The position numbers and the translations under genes are program-made. From Lentzea nigeriaca (lineage in GTDB: Bacteria > Actinomycetota > Actinomycetes > Mycobacteriales > Pseudonocardiaceae): DNA of 64,000 bases. Positions 45,677 to 54,142 of the stretch are shown here, piece after piece (within the stretch, counting starts at the first letter, position 1; the number at the start of each line of letters is the position of its first letter). The notes beneath the pieces were generated by a model, which did no database searches, was not told the origin of the DNA, and saw only the letters and a program-made list of their open reading frames with translations. The stretch spans positions 1-64,000 of the forward strand of contig NZ_JAFBCX010000010.1 in the NCBI RefSeq assembly GCF_016907955.1. The letters run 5' to 3'.

Positions 45677-47352
45677 CCGCACTCCTGTGGCGAGCAGGTC
45701 GCTGGCGATTCGCCGTGTTCTGTGTGCTGGCAGCGCTCCAAGGCCTCGCCCCGGCCGCCGCCATCGCCGCATCAGGCGTCCTGGTCTCCGGCCTGCCCGC
45801 CGATCCAGCACAAGCCACCGTCGGGCTCGCCCTCTTCGGCGCCTCACTCCTCACCGGCACGGTGCTCGCCGCGGTCCTCGACCACGAAGCCGCAGTGCTC
45901 GACGGCCGTTTCGCCCGCACGATCCACGAGACGGTGGCGCACGCGACCCTCCGCACCGACGTGGAACGCCTGGTCGACCCGCGCACCACCGGCGAACTCG
46001 GCGCGCTGGCCGAGTTCGAACGCGTCGACGGCTTCGTCGGCACGGTCACCGCGTTGCGCGAACTGCTCAGGCAACGCGCGACCGGGGTCGGCGCCGCCGT
46101 GGTGCTCGCGACGTTCGCGTGGTGGGCCCCGCTGGTGATGTTCCTGGGCTGGCGCGGCCTCAGCTTCGGCGTCCGCAAATGGCTCGACCACGGCATGAAC
46201 CTCGGCGCCCAGCAAGGTGAGAAGGCCCTGCGCCGCGCCCGTTACCTGCGCGGCCTCGCCGTGGACAGCCCGGCTGCCAAGGAGATCCGCGTGTTCGGCC
46301 TGGCGCGCTGGCTGGTCCCGCTGTACCGCGACTCCTACCTGGCGGCGCTGGAAGTGCTGTGGGAGGGCCGCCGTCTCGGCATGCGCACGGTCCTCGCGGC
46401 GACGGGTGGAGTGCTGCTGGCCCACCTGATCGTCCTGACCGCGATCGCCCGAACCACCACACCCGCGGAAATCGTCGTCTACGCGCAGGCGGTGCTGTCC
46501 ACCAGCGCCCTGGGCTACGTCTTCGGCGCCGAGATCCCGCTGGCCCGCGCCCGCAAGGTGGCCGAGCTGGCCCTCACCCTGGCCGACCGCCTCGCGACCA
46601 CGCGAACACCCGCGAACAGGACCGCGAACGCCATCGAGCTGAGGAACGTCCACTTCGCCTACCCCGGCAGGGACGACGAAGTCCTGGCGGGCGTGGAGCT
46701 GACTGTCCCCAAAGGACAGTCGCTGGCGATCGTCGGCGAGAACGGCGCGGGCAAGAGCACCCTGGTCAACCTGTTGTGCGGCATCTACCGGCCACAGCAG
46801 GGCGAGATCGCGATGCCGGGCGAGGTCAGCGCGATCGTGCAGCGGTTCACCCGCTTCGAGCTCTCGCTGCGCGACAACATCGGTTTCGGCGCCGACGACG
46901 AAGCCGTCCACAAAGCCCTGGAACGCGCCGGCGGCCTCAGCCTGCTCGACGACCTCCCGCACGGCTGGGACACGATGCTGTCCTCGTCGCACCCGAACGG
47001 CCGCGACCTCTCCGGCGGCCAGTGGCAGAAGGTCGCGCTGGCCAGGGCGTTGCTCGCGGTCGAGACCGGCGCCGAGGTCCTGATCATGGACGAGCCCAGC
47101 GCCAACCTCGACGTGCTGGCGGAGGAGGAACTCTTCGCCCGCTTCAGCAACCTGGCCGGTGAGATCACCACGATCCTCGTGTCGCACCGGCTGGCCTCCG
47201 TCCGCCACGCCGACCGCATCGTGGTCATCGCCGACGGCCGCATCGCCGAGGACGGCACGCACGCGGAACTGATGGCCGCCAATGGCCGGTACGCCGCGAT
47301 GTACTCGCTGCAGGCAGAACGGTTCGCGGAGAAGGAGTGGAGCCATGCGTGA
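45673..47352 (+). CDS. ABC exporter half-transporter 1 (lanthipeptide operon)
   Basis: The 559-residue TM-NBD fusion has about six membrane helices, then an ATPase with Walker A GENGAGKST, signature LSGGQWQKVALARA, Walker B VLIMDEPSANLD and H-loop LVSHRLASVRHA. It lacks an N-terminal C39 peptidase. It overlaps both neighbours and probably forms a heterodimer with the next gene product to export the finished peptide. Confidence 0.88.
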   Translation: MTALLWRAGRWRFAVFCVLAALQGLAPAAAIAASGVLVSGLPADPAQATVGLALFGASLLTGTVLAAVLDHEAAVLDGRFARTIHETVAHATLRTDVERLVDPRTTGELGALAEFERVDGFVGTVTALRELLRQRATGVGAAVVLATFAWWAPLVMFLGWRGLSFGVRKWLDHGMNLGAQQGEKALRRARYLRGLAVDSPAAKEIRVFGLARWLVPLYRDSYLAALEVLWEGRRLGMRTVLAATGGVLLAHLIVLTAIARTTTPAEIVVYAQAVLSTSALGYVFGAEIPLARARKVAELALTLADRLATTRTPANRTANAIELRNVHFAYPGRDDEVLAGVELTVPKGQSLAIVGENGAGKSTLVNLLCGIYRPQQGEIAMPGEVSAIVQRFTRFELSLRDNIGFGADDEAVHKALERAGGLSLLDDLPHGWDTMLSSSHPNGRDLSGGQWQKVALARALLAVETGAEVLIMDEPSANLDVLAEEELFARFSNLAGEITTILVSHRLASVRHADRIVVIADGRIAEDGTHAELMAANGRYAAMYSLQAERFAEKEWSHA

Positions 47353-49084
47353 GATCCGCGTCCTCGTCGCGACGGCGTGGCGGGTCGACCGCCGCCTGAC
47401 CCTGGCCATGATCGCCGAACCGCTCGGCAACACCCTCGTGCTGATGTCCGGTCTGTGGCTCGCGATGCTGACCGACGGCGTGCTCCAGCACGACCAGCGC
47501 CAGGTCGTGATCGGCATCGCCGCCCTCGTCCTCGGCGCAGGGCTCGGCTGGCAGCTCGACCTGTCCGCCAGCCAATGGCGCATGGTGCTGGGGGAGAAGG
47601 TCGCGCACGCGTTCGACACCGAGATCGCCCGGCTCTGCGCCGAACTGCCCACCCTCGACCACTTCGAGCGCTCCGAGTACCAGGACCAGCTCGAACTCCT
47701 GCGCCAGCGGCAGGGTCAGCTGGGCAACTCGATGAGCGCCCTCGCCGTGACGGTCAAGGCGACCTGCGCGGGCCTGACCGTGCTGATCCTGCTGGTCGTC
47801 GCGCACCCGGCGATGCTCGCGCTGGTGCTGCTCGCGTTGCCGGCGTTGCTGATCACCAAGACCCAGCAACGCTGGCGGGCCACCGCGGAAGACAGGTCCG
47901 CTCTGCCCGGCCGCACCGCCCGGCACCTGCGCACCGTCGCCCAGGACCGTGACGCCGCCGTGGAGATCCGTCTCTTCGGTCTGGCGGACAACCTCGAACG
48001 CCGCATCGACGCCCTCTGGCGCTCCCAGCGCGAACCGATCGACAGGGCCGAGCGCAAGGTCGCCCTCGCCTCGCTCGCCCAGCAGCTCCTGTACGTGACC
48101 GGCGTGATCGCCGCCGTCGGTTTCGTGCTGGATCAGGCAATCCAGGGCAGATCAGCCCCCGGTGACGTCGTCCTGGCGATCTACCTCAGCCAGCAGGTGC
48201 AGACCGCCGTCCTCTGGCCGATCCAGGCCGTCACGGGCTTCGGCCGCACCCTCCACACCGTCCGCCGCTACCTCTGGCTCGTCGACCACGCCAGCGCCGC
48301 GACGCCGACCGGCCACCTCCCCGCACCGGAGCGGATCGTCGAGGGCATCCGGCTGGAGAACGTGTCGTTCCGCTATCCCGGTACCGAGAAGTGGGTGCTG
48401 CGCAACGTCTCCCTCACCATCCCGGCCGGCGGCGCACTGGCGGTCGTCGGCGAGAACGGCGCGGGCAAGACCACCCTCGTCAAGCTCCTGACCAGGATGT
48501 ACGAACCCACCGAGGGACGCATCACGGTCGACGGGATCGACCTCGCCGACCTCGACGCCGAGCAGTGGCGGGAACGACTCGCCGCCGCGTTCCAGGACTT
48601 CGCCCGCTTCGAGCTCACCGTCCGGCACGCGGTCGGCGTCGGCGACCTGCCCCGCCTCGACGATCCGGCCCACGTCCAGGCAGCACTGGAAAGAGCCGGC
48701 GCCGACGTCCTCCCGCAAGAAGCTCGGCTGGGCGCGTCGTGGGGCGGCCGAGACCTCTCCACCGGTCAGTGGCAACGGCTCGCGCTGGCCCGCGGACTGG
48801 CGAGAACGACCCCGCTGGTCCGGTTCTTCGACGAACCGACCGCCAGCCTGGACGCGTTCACCGAGGACGCTCTCTTCGGCAGCATGGCCAGGGCCACCGA
48901 CGGCGCGAACGGCATGATCACGATCCTGGTGACGCACCGGTTCTCCACGGTCAGGTCCGCCGACCTCATCGTGGTGCTGGCCGACGGCGGTGTCGCGGAA
49001 CTGGGCTCCCATCACGACCTGCTCGCCCGCAACGGCCGCTACGCGCGTCTCTACCGGTCGCAGGCCGACGCGTTCGCGGGTTGA
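47345..49084 (+). CDS. ABC exporter half-transporter 2 (lanthipeptide operon)
   Basis: The 579-residue TM-NBD fusion has a membrane domain with about six helices and an ATPase with Walker A GENGAGKTT, signature LSTGQWQRLALARG and H-loop LVTHRFSTVRSA. Two consensus positions differ: the signature reads LSTGQ, and Walker B reads VRFFDEPTASLD with a charged Arg in the hydrophobic strand, so this may be the less active site of a heterodimer. Start overlaps the partner gene by 8 bp. Last gene of the operon. Confidence 0.87.
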   Translation: MREIRVLVATAWRVDRRLTLAMIAEPLGNTLVLMSGLWLAMLTDGVLQHDQRQVVIGIAALVLGAGLGWQLDLSASQWRMVLGEKVAHAFDTEIARLCAELPTLDHFERSEYQDQLELLRQRQGQLGNSMSALAVTVKATCAGLTVLILLVVAHPAMLALVLLALPALLITKTQQRWRATAEDRSALPGRTARHLRTVAQDRDAAVEIRLFGLADNLERRIDALWRSQREPIDRAERKVALASLAQQLLYVTGVIAAVGFVLDQAIQGRSAPGDVVLAIYLSQQVQTAVLWPIQAVTGFGRTLHTVRRYLWLVDHASAATPTGHLPAPERIVEGIRLENVSFRYPGTEKWVLRNVSLTIPAGGALAVVGENGAGKTTLVKLLTRMYEPTEGRITVDGIDLADLDAEQWRERLAAAFQDFARFELTVRHAVGVGDLPRLDDPAHVQAALERAGADVLPQEARLGASWGGRDLSTGQWQRLALARGLARTTPLVRFFDEPTASLDAFTEDALFGSMARATDGANGMITILVTHRFSTVRSADLIVVLADGGVAELGSHHDLLARNGRYARLYRSQADAFAG

Positions 49085-49097
49085 CGTGCCGGACGCG

Positions 49098-49454
49098 TCA
49101 GACGACGAGCTTCTGGTACTGGTCGCGATCCATGTCGTGCACCTCGAGCGTGAGCTGGGTCGGCAGCCCCTCCACCGGCTTGAGGTGCTCGCGCACGAGA
49201 CCGATGCTCACCCGACCCACCTCCTGCTTCAGCTCGGCGGTCCGCCCCGACAGCAACCCGATCCGGACGTGGATCATCGCCCCGGGCGACCCGTCACCGA
49301 TCACGCTCTCCTCGATCTGCCGGAACCGCGTCTTGAACGCGGCCACGTCCGAGCTGACCAGCGGTGACAGCGTCCGGTGCAGCGCGACGGCGAAGGCCTG
49401 GCGGTCGAAGGCGCCGCTCAGCTCGGCGGAGTACTCGACGGTGATCTGTGGCAT
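49098..49454 (-). CDS. 5-carboxymethyl-2-hydroxymuconate isomerase-like (tautomerase fold)
   Basis: The 118-residue protein begins MPQITVEYS; Pro2 becomes the catalytic N-terminal proline after Met removal, as in CHMI/4-oxalocrotonate tautomerase superfamily members. FDRQAFAVALHRTL and MIHVRIGLLSGR fit the CHMI subfamily. No homoprotocatechuate genes are nearby, so its substrate is uncertain. It lies 9 bp downstream of the small membrane protein gene (49464-49844) on the same strand, so the two may be co-transcribed. Confidence 0.78.
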   Translation of the reverse strand: MPQITVEYSAELSGAFDRQAFAVALHRTLSPLVSSDVAAFKTRFRQIEESVIGDGSPGAMIHVRIGLLSGRTAELKQEVGRVSIGLVREHLKPVEGLPTQLTLEVHDMDRDQYQKLVV

Positions 49455-49463
49455 CCGCTCACG

Positions 49464-49844
49464 CTACCGGGCGACCTTCAGCAGAGCCCGCGTCCGGCGC
49501 GCGGCCAGCGAGATCGCCGCCCAGCCCAACGCACCGGCCCACCCGGCGAGCACCGCGGCGAACGTCGGTTCCCACTCCGGCTGACCGAGCCGCAGCACCC
49601 AGCTCACACCGAACAGCACGAGCACGGCGGCGATGCCGAGATCCCTTCCGGACGTGTGGGTGCGCGGCTCGCCGAAGATCCGGTCGAGCCATTCGGCGGA
49701 CGCCACCGCGATGCCCAGCAGCAGGCCCGCCGTGATGAGGTGCCAGGAGACGGCCGCCGACAGTCCGGTGAGCACGTGCAGCACGTCGAGCACCGCCGCG
49801 GTCGAGAGGAGGGCGAGCGGCAGTACGACGAGACGGCGCAGCAT
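49464..49844 (-). CDS. small four-TM membrane protein of unknown function
   Basis: The 126-residue protein has about four hydrophobic helices (VLPLALLSTAAVLDVLHVLTG, LITAGLLLGIAVASAEWLDRI, LGIAAVLVLFGVSWVLRLG, FAAVLAGWAGALGWAAISLAA). ATG 49844 is chosen because AAGGAAGGAAAAG lies just upstream. The layout resembles DUF2231-type proteins, but the match is uncertain. It diverges from the RsbQ-like gene. Confidence 0.65.
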   Translation of the reverse strand: MLRRLVVLPLALLSTAAVLDVLHVLTGLSAAVSWHLITAGLLLGIAVASAEWLDRIFGEPRTHTSGRDLGIAAVLVLFGVSWVLRLGQPEWEPTFAAVLAGWAGALGWAAISLAARRTRALLKVAR

Positions 49845-49930
49845 CTTTTCCTTCCTTTCTGGAGCAGTTCGCGACACAGGTACCCGGCCCGACCAGCTCC
49901 ATACACCTAGGATCTGCAGGAGTGGACGTC

Positions 49931-50722
49931 ATGCGCAGGAACAACGTCGTGGTCACCGGCAACGAGGCCGGCCCCGTCGTGCTCCTCGCGCACGGTTTCG
50001 GCTGCGACCAGAACCTGTGGAGCAGAATCGTCCCCGACCTGGCTGAACGGTGCCGGGTGGTGTTGTTCGACCACACCGGCTGCGGTCGTTCGGACCTGGT
50101 CGCGTGGTCTCCCGAGCGCTATCGCACCCTCGACGGCTACGCGGACGACGTGCTGGCGATCTGCCGTGCGCTCGACCTCCGGGACGTCGCACTGGTCGGT
50201 CACTCGGTCAGCGCGATGATCGCGGTATTGGCGGCGAACGAGGAACCGGACCGGTTCGCCCGGCTGGTCCTGCTCACGCCGTCACCGTGCTATGTGGACG
50301 ACGGTGACTACCGCGGTGGCTTCAGCCGGGACGACATCGACGAGCTGCTCGTCGCGCTGGAGTCCAACTACCTCGGCTGGTCCGCCGCGATGGCACCGGT
50401 CATCGTGGACAACCCCGACCGCCCGGAGCTCGCGGACGAGCTGAAGAACAGCTTCTGCCGCACGGATCCCGCGATCGCGCGGGTGTTCGCACGCGCCACG
50501 TTCCTGTCGGACAACCGCGAGGACCTCCGCAAGGTGAGCGTGCCGACGCTGGTGATCCAGTGCGCCGTCGACGCCATCGCGCCGCCGGAGGTCGGGCGGT
50601 ACACGCACGAGCAGATCGCCGGCAGCGAGCTGGTGACGCTGGACGCCACCGGGCACTGTCCGCAGCTGAGCGCGCCGGAGATCACCGCGCGGGCGATCCT
50701 GGAGTTCGTGGACAGCCGATGA
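49931..50722 (+). CDS. rsbQ: RsbQ-like alpha/beta hydrolase
   Basis: The 263-residue hydrolase follows Bacillus RsbQ closely in blocks I recall: RNNVVVTGN, LLAHGFGCDQNLW, GHSVSAMIAVLAA (nucleophile Ser), TPSPCYVDDGDYRGGF, NSFCRTDPAIARVFARATFLSDNR and ATGHCPQLS (His). RsbQ supplies a small molecule needed by the RsbP phosphatase in the energy-stress pathway. AGGAG sits 8 nt before ATG 49931. The phosphatase gene overlaps by 4 bp. Confidence 0.88.
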   Translation: MRRNNVVVTGNEAGPVVLLAHGFGCDQNLWSRIVPDLAERCRVVLFDHTGCGRSDLVAWSPERYRTLDGYADDVLAICRALDLRDVALVGHSVSAMIAVLAANEEPDRFARLVLLTPSPCYVDDGDYRGGFSRDDIDELLVALESNYLGWSAAMAPVIVDNPDRPELADELKNSFCRTDPAIARVFARATFLSDNREDLRKVSVPTLVIQCAVDAIAPPEVGRYTHEQIAGSELVTLDATGHCPQLSAPEITARAILEFVDSR

Positions 50723-51912
50723 AGCCGCCCGATGACGTGGCGTTCGCGGCGTTGCTGGAGGACAGCGCGGAGGACCTCTACGACAACGCTCCGTGCGGCT
50801 ACGTCTCGACGTTGTTGGACGGCACGATCGCGAAGATCAACGCGACGTTGCTGAGCTGGCTCGGCCACGACAGGGACGATCTCGTGGGCCGCACGAGGTT
50901 CCCCGACCTGCTGACGGTCGGCGGCCGGATGTACTACGAGACGCACTTCGCGCCGTTGCTGCAGATGCAGGGCGAGCTCGGCGGCGTGGCGCTGGAGATG
51001 AGGACCGCGGACGGCACCCGGCTGCCGGTGCTGTTGACCTCCACCGTCAAGCACGGCGCCGGTGGGGATGCGCAGCTCATCCGCACCACCGTGTTCGACG
51101 CCCGCGACCGGCGCGCGTACGAGGAGGAGCTGCTGCGCGCCCGCGAGCAGGCCGAACGGGAACGCGACAGGGCCCAGCAGCTGGCCAGGACGTTGCAGCA
51201 GACCCTGCTGCCGCCTGCCCTGCCCGAGGTGCGCGGGGTCGAGGTCGCGGCGTACTACCACCCGGCGTCGCTCGACCAGGTCGGCGGCGACTTCTACGAC
51301 CTCTTCCCGCTCACCGGCGACACCTGGGGCTTCTTCCTCGGTGACGTGTCCGGCAAGGGCGTCGACGCGGCGGTGGTGACGTCGCTGACCCGCTACACGC
51401 TGCGCTCGGCGGCGGTCAACGACCCGGAGCCGATCAGCGTGCTCGTGCACCTCAACACCGTAATCACCCAAGGAAAACCGCGCCTGTGCACGGTCATGTA
51501 CGGCTCCGTCCGTCCCACCGCCGACGGCGCCACCGTCACGCTGGCCACGGGCGGGCACACGCCGCCGGTGCTGCTCCGCGCGGACGGCGGCGCGGAGCTG
51601 GTGCACCTGCCGGGCGGTCAGCTCGTCGGCCTGCTGCCGGACGCCCGCTTCGTCACGGCCGAAGTGCGCCTGGCACCCGGCGATGCCCTGCTGTTCTACA
51701 CGGACGGGCTCACCGAGGCCCGGGTCGGCGACGACCGCTACAGCGAAGAGGCGCTGCGGGACGACCTGCGCGGCCTGGCCCCGGCCACCGCGAAATCCGT
51801 GATCGCCGCCGTGACCCGGCTGCTGAACGACCTGGGCAACGGCGTCGAGGACGACACGGCACTGCTGGCGCTGAGCGTTCAGCCGCCCGGCGCCACCAGC
51901 CCGGTCTCGTAG
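50719..51912 (+). CDS. RsbP-like PAS-SpoIIE serine phosphatase
   Basis: The 397-residue protein has an N-terminal PAS domain (LYDNAPCGYVSTLLDGTIAKIN, FPDLLTVGGRMYYETHFAP), a coiled linker (YEEELLRAREQAERERDRAQ) and a PP2C/SpoIIE domain with the metal-binding GGDFYDLF, GDVSGKGVDAAVV, and TDGLTEAR. With RsbQ it would dephosphorylate an anti-anti-sigma factor under energy stress; no rsbV/rsbW genes are in the window, so the target is elsewhere. The 3' end overlaps the convergent response regulator by 34 bp. Confidence 0.88.
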   Translation: MKPPDDVAFAALLEDSAEDLYDNAPCGYVSTLLDGTIAKINATLLSWLGHDRDDLVGRTRFPDLLTVGGRMYYETHFAPLLQMQGELGGVALEMRTADGTRLPVLLTSTVKHGAGGDAQLIRTTVFDARDRRAYEEELLRAREQAERERDRAQQLARTLQQTLLPPALPEVRGVEVAAYYHPASLDQVGGDFYDLFPLTGDTWGFFLGDVSGKGVDAAVVTSLTRYTLRSAAVNDPEPISVLVHLNTVITQGKPRLCTVMYGSVRPTADGATVTLATGGHTPPVLLRADGGAELVHLPGGQLVGLLPDARFVTAEVRLAPGDALLFYTDGLTEARVGDDRYSEEALRDDLRGLAPATAKSVIAAVTRLLNDLGNGVEDDTALLALSVQPPGATSPVS

Positions 51913-52538
51913 GCGAGCACGACGGCCTGGGCCCGGTCGCGCAGCGCGAGCTTGGCGAAGATGCGGGCCACGTGCGTCTTCACCGTCGCCTCGCTGAGGG
52001 TGAGGTCGTCGGCGATCTCGGCGTTGGACCGGCCGCGCCCGACGAACGTCAGCACCTCCCGTTCCCGCGGGGTCAGCGCGGCGAGATCCCGGTGCACGGC
52101 GGGCACGTGAGCCACCGGTGAGGCGAACTGCTCGACGAGCCTGCGGGTGATCGACGGGGCGAGCAGGGCGTCCCCGGTCTCGACGAGCCGGACGGCGGCG
52201 ACGAGGTGTTCCGCGGTGACGTCCTTGAGCAGGAACCCGCTGGCACCGGCGGCGAGCGCGTCGTAGACGTACCGGTCGAGGTCGAACGTCGTCAGCATCA
52301 GCACGCGGCAGCCGGGCGACTCGCGGACGATCCGGCGGGTGGCTTCGAGGCCGTCCATGGTGGGCATGCGGATGTCCATCAGCACGACGTCCGGCTCGAG
52401 TTCCCGCACGGCTGCCACGGCCTCGGCGCCGTCGGCCGCCTCGCCGACGACCTCGATGCCGCCCGACGACAGGATCATGCGGAAGCCGATGCGCACGAAC
52501 GCCTGGTCGTCCGCGATCACCACCCGTGGCGCCGTCAC
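51879..52538 (-). CDS. NarL/LuxR-type response regulator (system 3)
   Basis: The 219-residue protein has a receiver (VIADDQAFVRIGFRMIL; phospho-Asp in VVLMDIRMPTMDG; LMLTTFDLDRYVY) and a LuxR HTH (LTPREREVLTFVGRGRSNAE, ATVKTHVARIFAKLALRDR). GTG 52538 overlaps the kinase stop (GTGA). The likely target is the divergent ABC/acylase operon (inference from layout). Confidence 0.92.
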   Translation of the reverse strand: MTAPRVVIADDQAFVRIGFRMILSSGGIEVVGEAADGAEAVAAVRELEPDVVLMDIRMPTMDGLEATRRIVRESPGCRVLMLTTFDLDRYVYDALAAGASGFLLKDVTAEHLVAAVRLVETGDALLAPSITRRLVEQFASPVAHVPAVHRDLAALTPREREVLTFVGRGRSNAEIADDLTLSEATVKTHVARIFAKLALRDRAQAVVLAYETGLVAPGG

Positions 52539-53347
52539 AGCGGGATCCTCGCGCGCACGCGGAACCCGCCACCGAGGCGCCGCCGCGCGTCGAGATCGCC
52601 ACCCAGCACGGCCACGCGTTCGCGCAACCCGAGCAGGCCCCGCCCCTCACCGTCCTTCGTGGACACGGGCTCTCCCGACAACACGCTGGGACCGCTGTTG
52701 AGCACCTCGACCCGCAGGCAGTGGTCCGCGTACCTGACCGTCACGTCCGCCTTGCCGCCGTCACCGTGCTTGAGCGCGTTGGTCAGCGCCTCCTGGACGA
52801 TCCGGTACGCCGTGAGGTCCACTCCGGACGGCAGCTCGCGCGGTTCACCGGAGATGCGCACCTCGACCGGCAGCCCGGCGAAGCACATCCGGTCGACCAG
52901 CGAGCTCAGCCTGCTCAGACCTGGTTGCGGGGTCAGCAGGTCCTCGCCGTCGGCCGACGGCGCGAGCAGGCCCAGCATGTGCCGCAGCTCGGTCATCGTG
53001 TCGCGCCCGGCGGACTCCACGGCCAGCAACGCGTTCGTCGCGTCGTCGGCCTCCGTGGCGAGCACCCGGCGCGCGGCACCGGCCTGCACCACCATCACAC
53101 TGACGTTGTGGCTCACGATGTCGTGCAGCTCCCTGGCGATCCTGGCGCGTTCGGCGTCCACGGCCCCGCGAGCGGCGCTTTCGCGTTCACGCTCGAGCAA
53201 CCAGCCGCGTTCCTCCATCGCACGGGTGTACGCGCGCTTCGCCACCGCCAGCCGCACCGCGAGAAACCCGGCGGTCAGGCAGGCGAGGACAGCGACGACC
53301 AACTCCCACACACGATCACCCTCCCAGAGCGCGAGCCGTGCGCGCAT
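52535..53347 (-). CDS. sensor histidine kinase with a single TM segment (system 3)
   Basis: The 270-residue kinase has one N-terminal hydrophobic helix (LVVAVLACLTAGFLAVRLAV), a short coiled linker, the motif ARELHDIVSHNVSVM and an HATPase_c domain (IVQEALTNALKHGDGG, GRGLLGLRERVAVLGG). It has essentially no extracellular domain, so it is a short intramembrane-sensing-type kinase and may sense through the ABC transporter, as in Bce-like systems (inference). ATG 53347; it diverges from the ABC genes by about 100 bp. Confidence 0.88.
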   Translation of the reverse strand: MRARLALWEGDRVWELVVAVLACLTAGFLAVRLAVAKRAYTRAMEERGWLLERERESAARGAVDAERARIARELHDIVSHNVSVMVVQAGAARRVLATEADDATNALLAVESAGRDTMTELRHMLGLLAPSADGEDLLTPQPGLSRLSSLVDRMCFAGLPVEVRISGEPRELPSGVDLTAYRIVQEALTNALKHGDGGKADVTVRYADHCLRVEVLNSGPSVLSGEPVSTKDGEGRGLLGLRERVAVLGGDLDARRRLGGGFRVRARIPL

Positions 53348-53449
53348 CACACCCCGGATGCAGCGCCTACATCCCCGGGATGACCCCGTCCGGCAGGTTA
53401 CCTCCCCGGACTGACGCCCGTGCCCGTCGCGCCGAACAGGATGGCGGCC

Positions 53450-54142
53450 ATGAACAACGACGTGGTCGTCGCGATAACGGACCTGCGCAAGGAGTACGCC
53501 GACTCGGTCGCGCTGAACGGGGTGTCGCTGACCGTGCGCGCGGGGGAAGCCGTCGCGGTGATGGGACCGTCCGGCAGCGGCAAGTCGACGCTGCTGAACA
53601 TGATCGCGGGCCTGGACCGGCCGACATCCGGCTCGGTCGTCGTGCACGGTACGGATCTGGGGTCGCTCGACGAGACGGGCCTCGCCCTGTTCCGCAGGCG
53701 GGGGATCGGCATGATCTTCCAGTTCTTCAACCTGCTCGACGACCTGTCGGCGCTGGACAACGTCGCGCTCGCGGCCCAGCTGACCGGCACACCGGCGAGC
53801 CAGGCGCGCAAGCGGGCGCTGGAGCTGTTCGGCGAGCTCGGCATCTCCAACCGCAGGAACATCTACCCGGCACGGCTGAGCGGCGGCGAACGGCAGCGGG
53901 TCGCGGTCGCGCGGGCGTTGATGAACCGGCCCGCGCTGCTGCTCGCCGACGAACCGACGGGGGCGCTCGACAGCAGGTCCGGTGAGCAGGTGATGGACCT
54001 GCTGCTCGACCTGAACCAGATCGGCCAGACGTTGCTGCTGGTCACGCACGACGAACGGCTCGCGACCCGGTGCGCCAGCCGGGTGGTCGAGGTCGTCGAC
54101 GGGCGGATCGCGCGCGAGCAGAGCCTGGAGCGGACCTCGTGA
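53450..54142 (+). CDS. ABC transporter ATP-binding protein (MacB/LolD type)
   Basis: The 230-residue ATPase has Walker A GPSGSGKST, Q-loop IFQFFNLLDD, signature LSGGERQRVAVARA, Walker B LLLADEPTGALD and H-loop LVTHDERLA. ATG 53450 has AGGATGG at proper spacing; ATG 53441 is an alternative. The permease gene overlaps its stop by 4 bp (GTGA). It is a paralogue of the ATPase at 17681. Confidence 0.9.
   Translation: MNNDVVVAITDLRKEYADSVALNGVSLTVRAGEAVAVMGPSGSGKSTLLNMIAGLDRPTSGSVVVHGTDLGSLDETGLALFRRRGIGMIFQFFNLLDDLSALDNVALAAQLTGTPASQARKRALELFGELGISNRRNIYPARLSGGERQRVAVARALMNRPALLLADEPTGALDSRSGEQVMDLLLDLNQIGQTLLLVTHDERLATRCASRVVEVVDGRIAREQSLERTS

Noticed and set aside
53348-53449. Operator GGATG-N9-CATCC before the system 3 ABC genes
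   Set aside because: Arms are only 5 bp and imperfect beyond that; too weak to list as a site.
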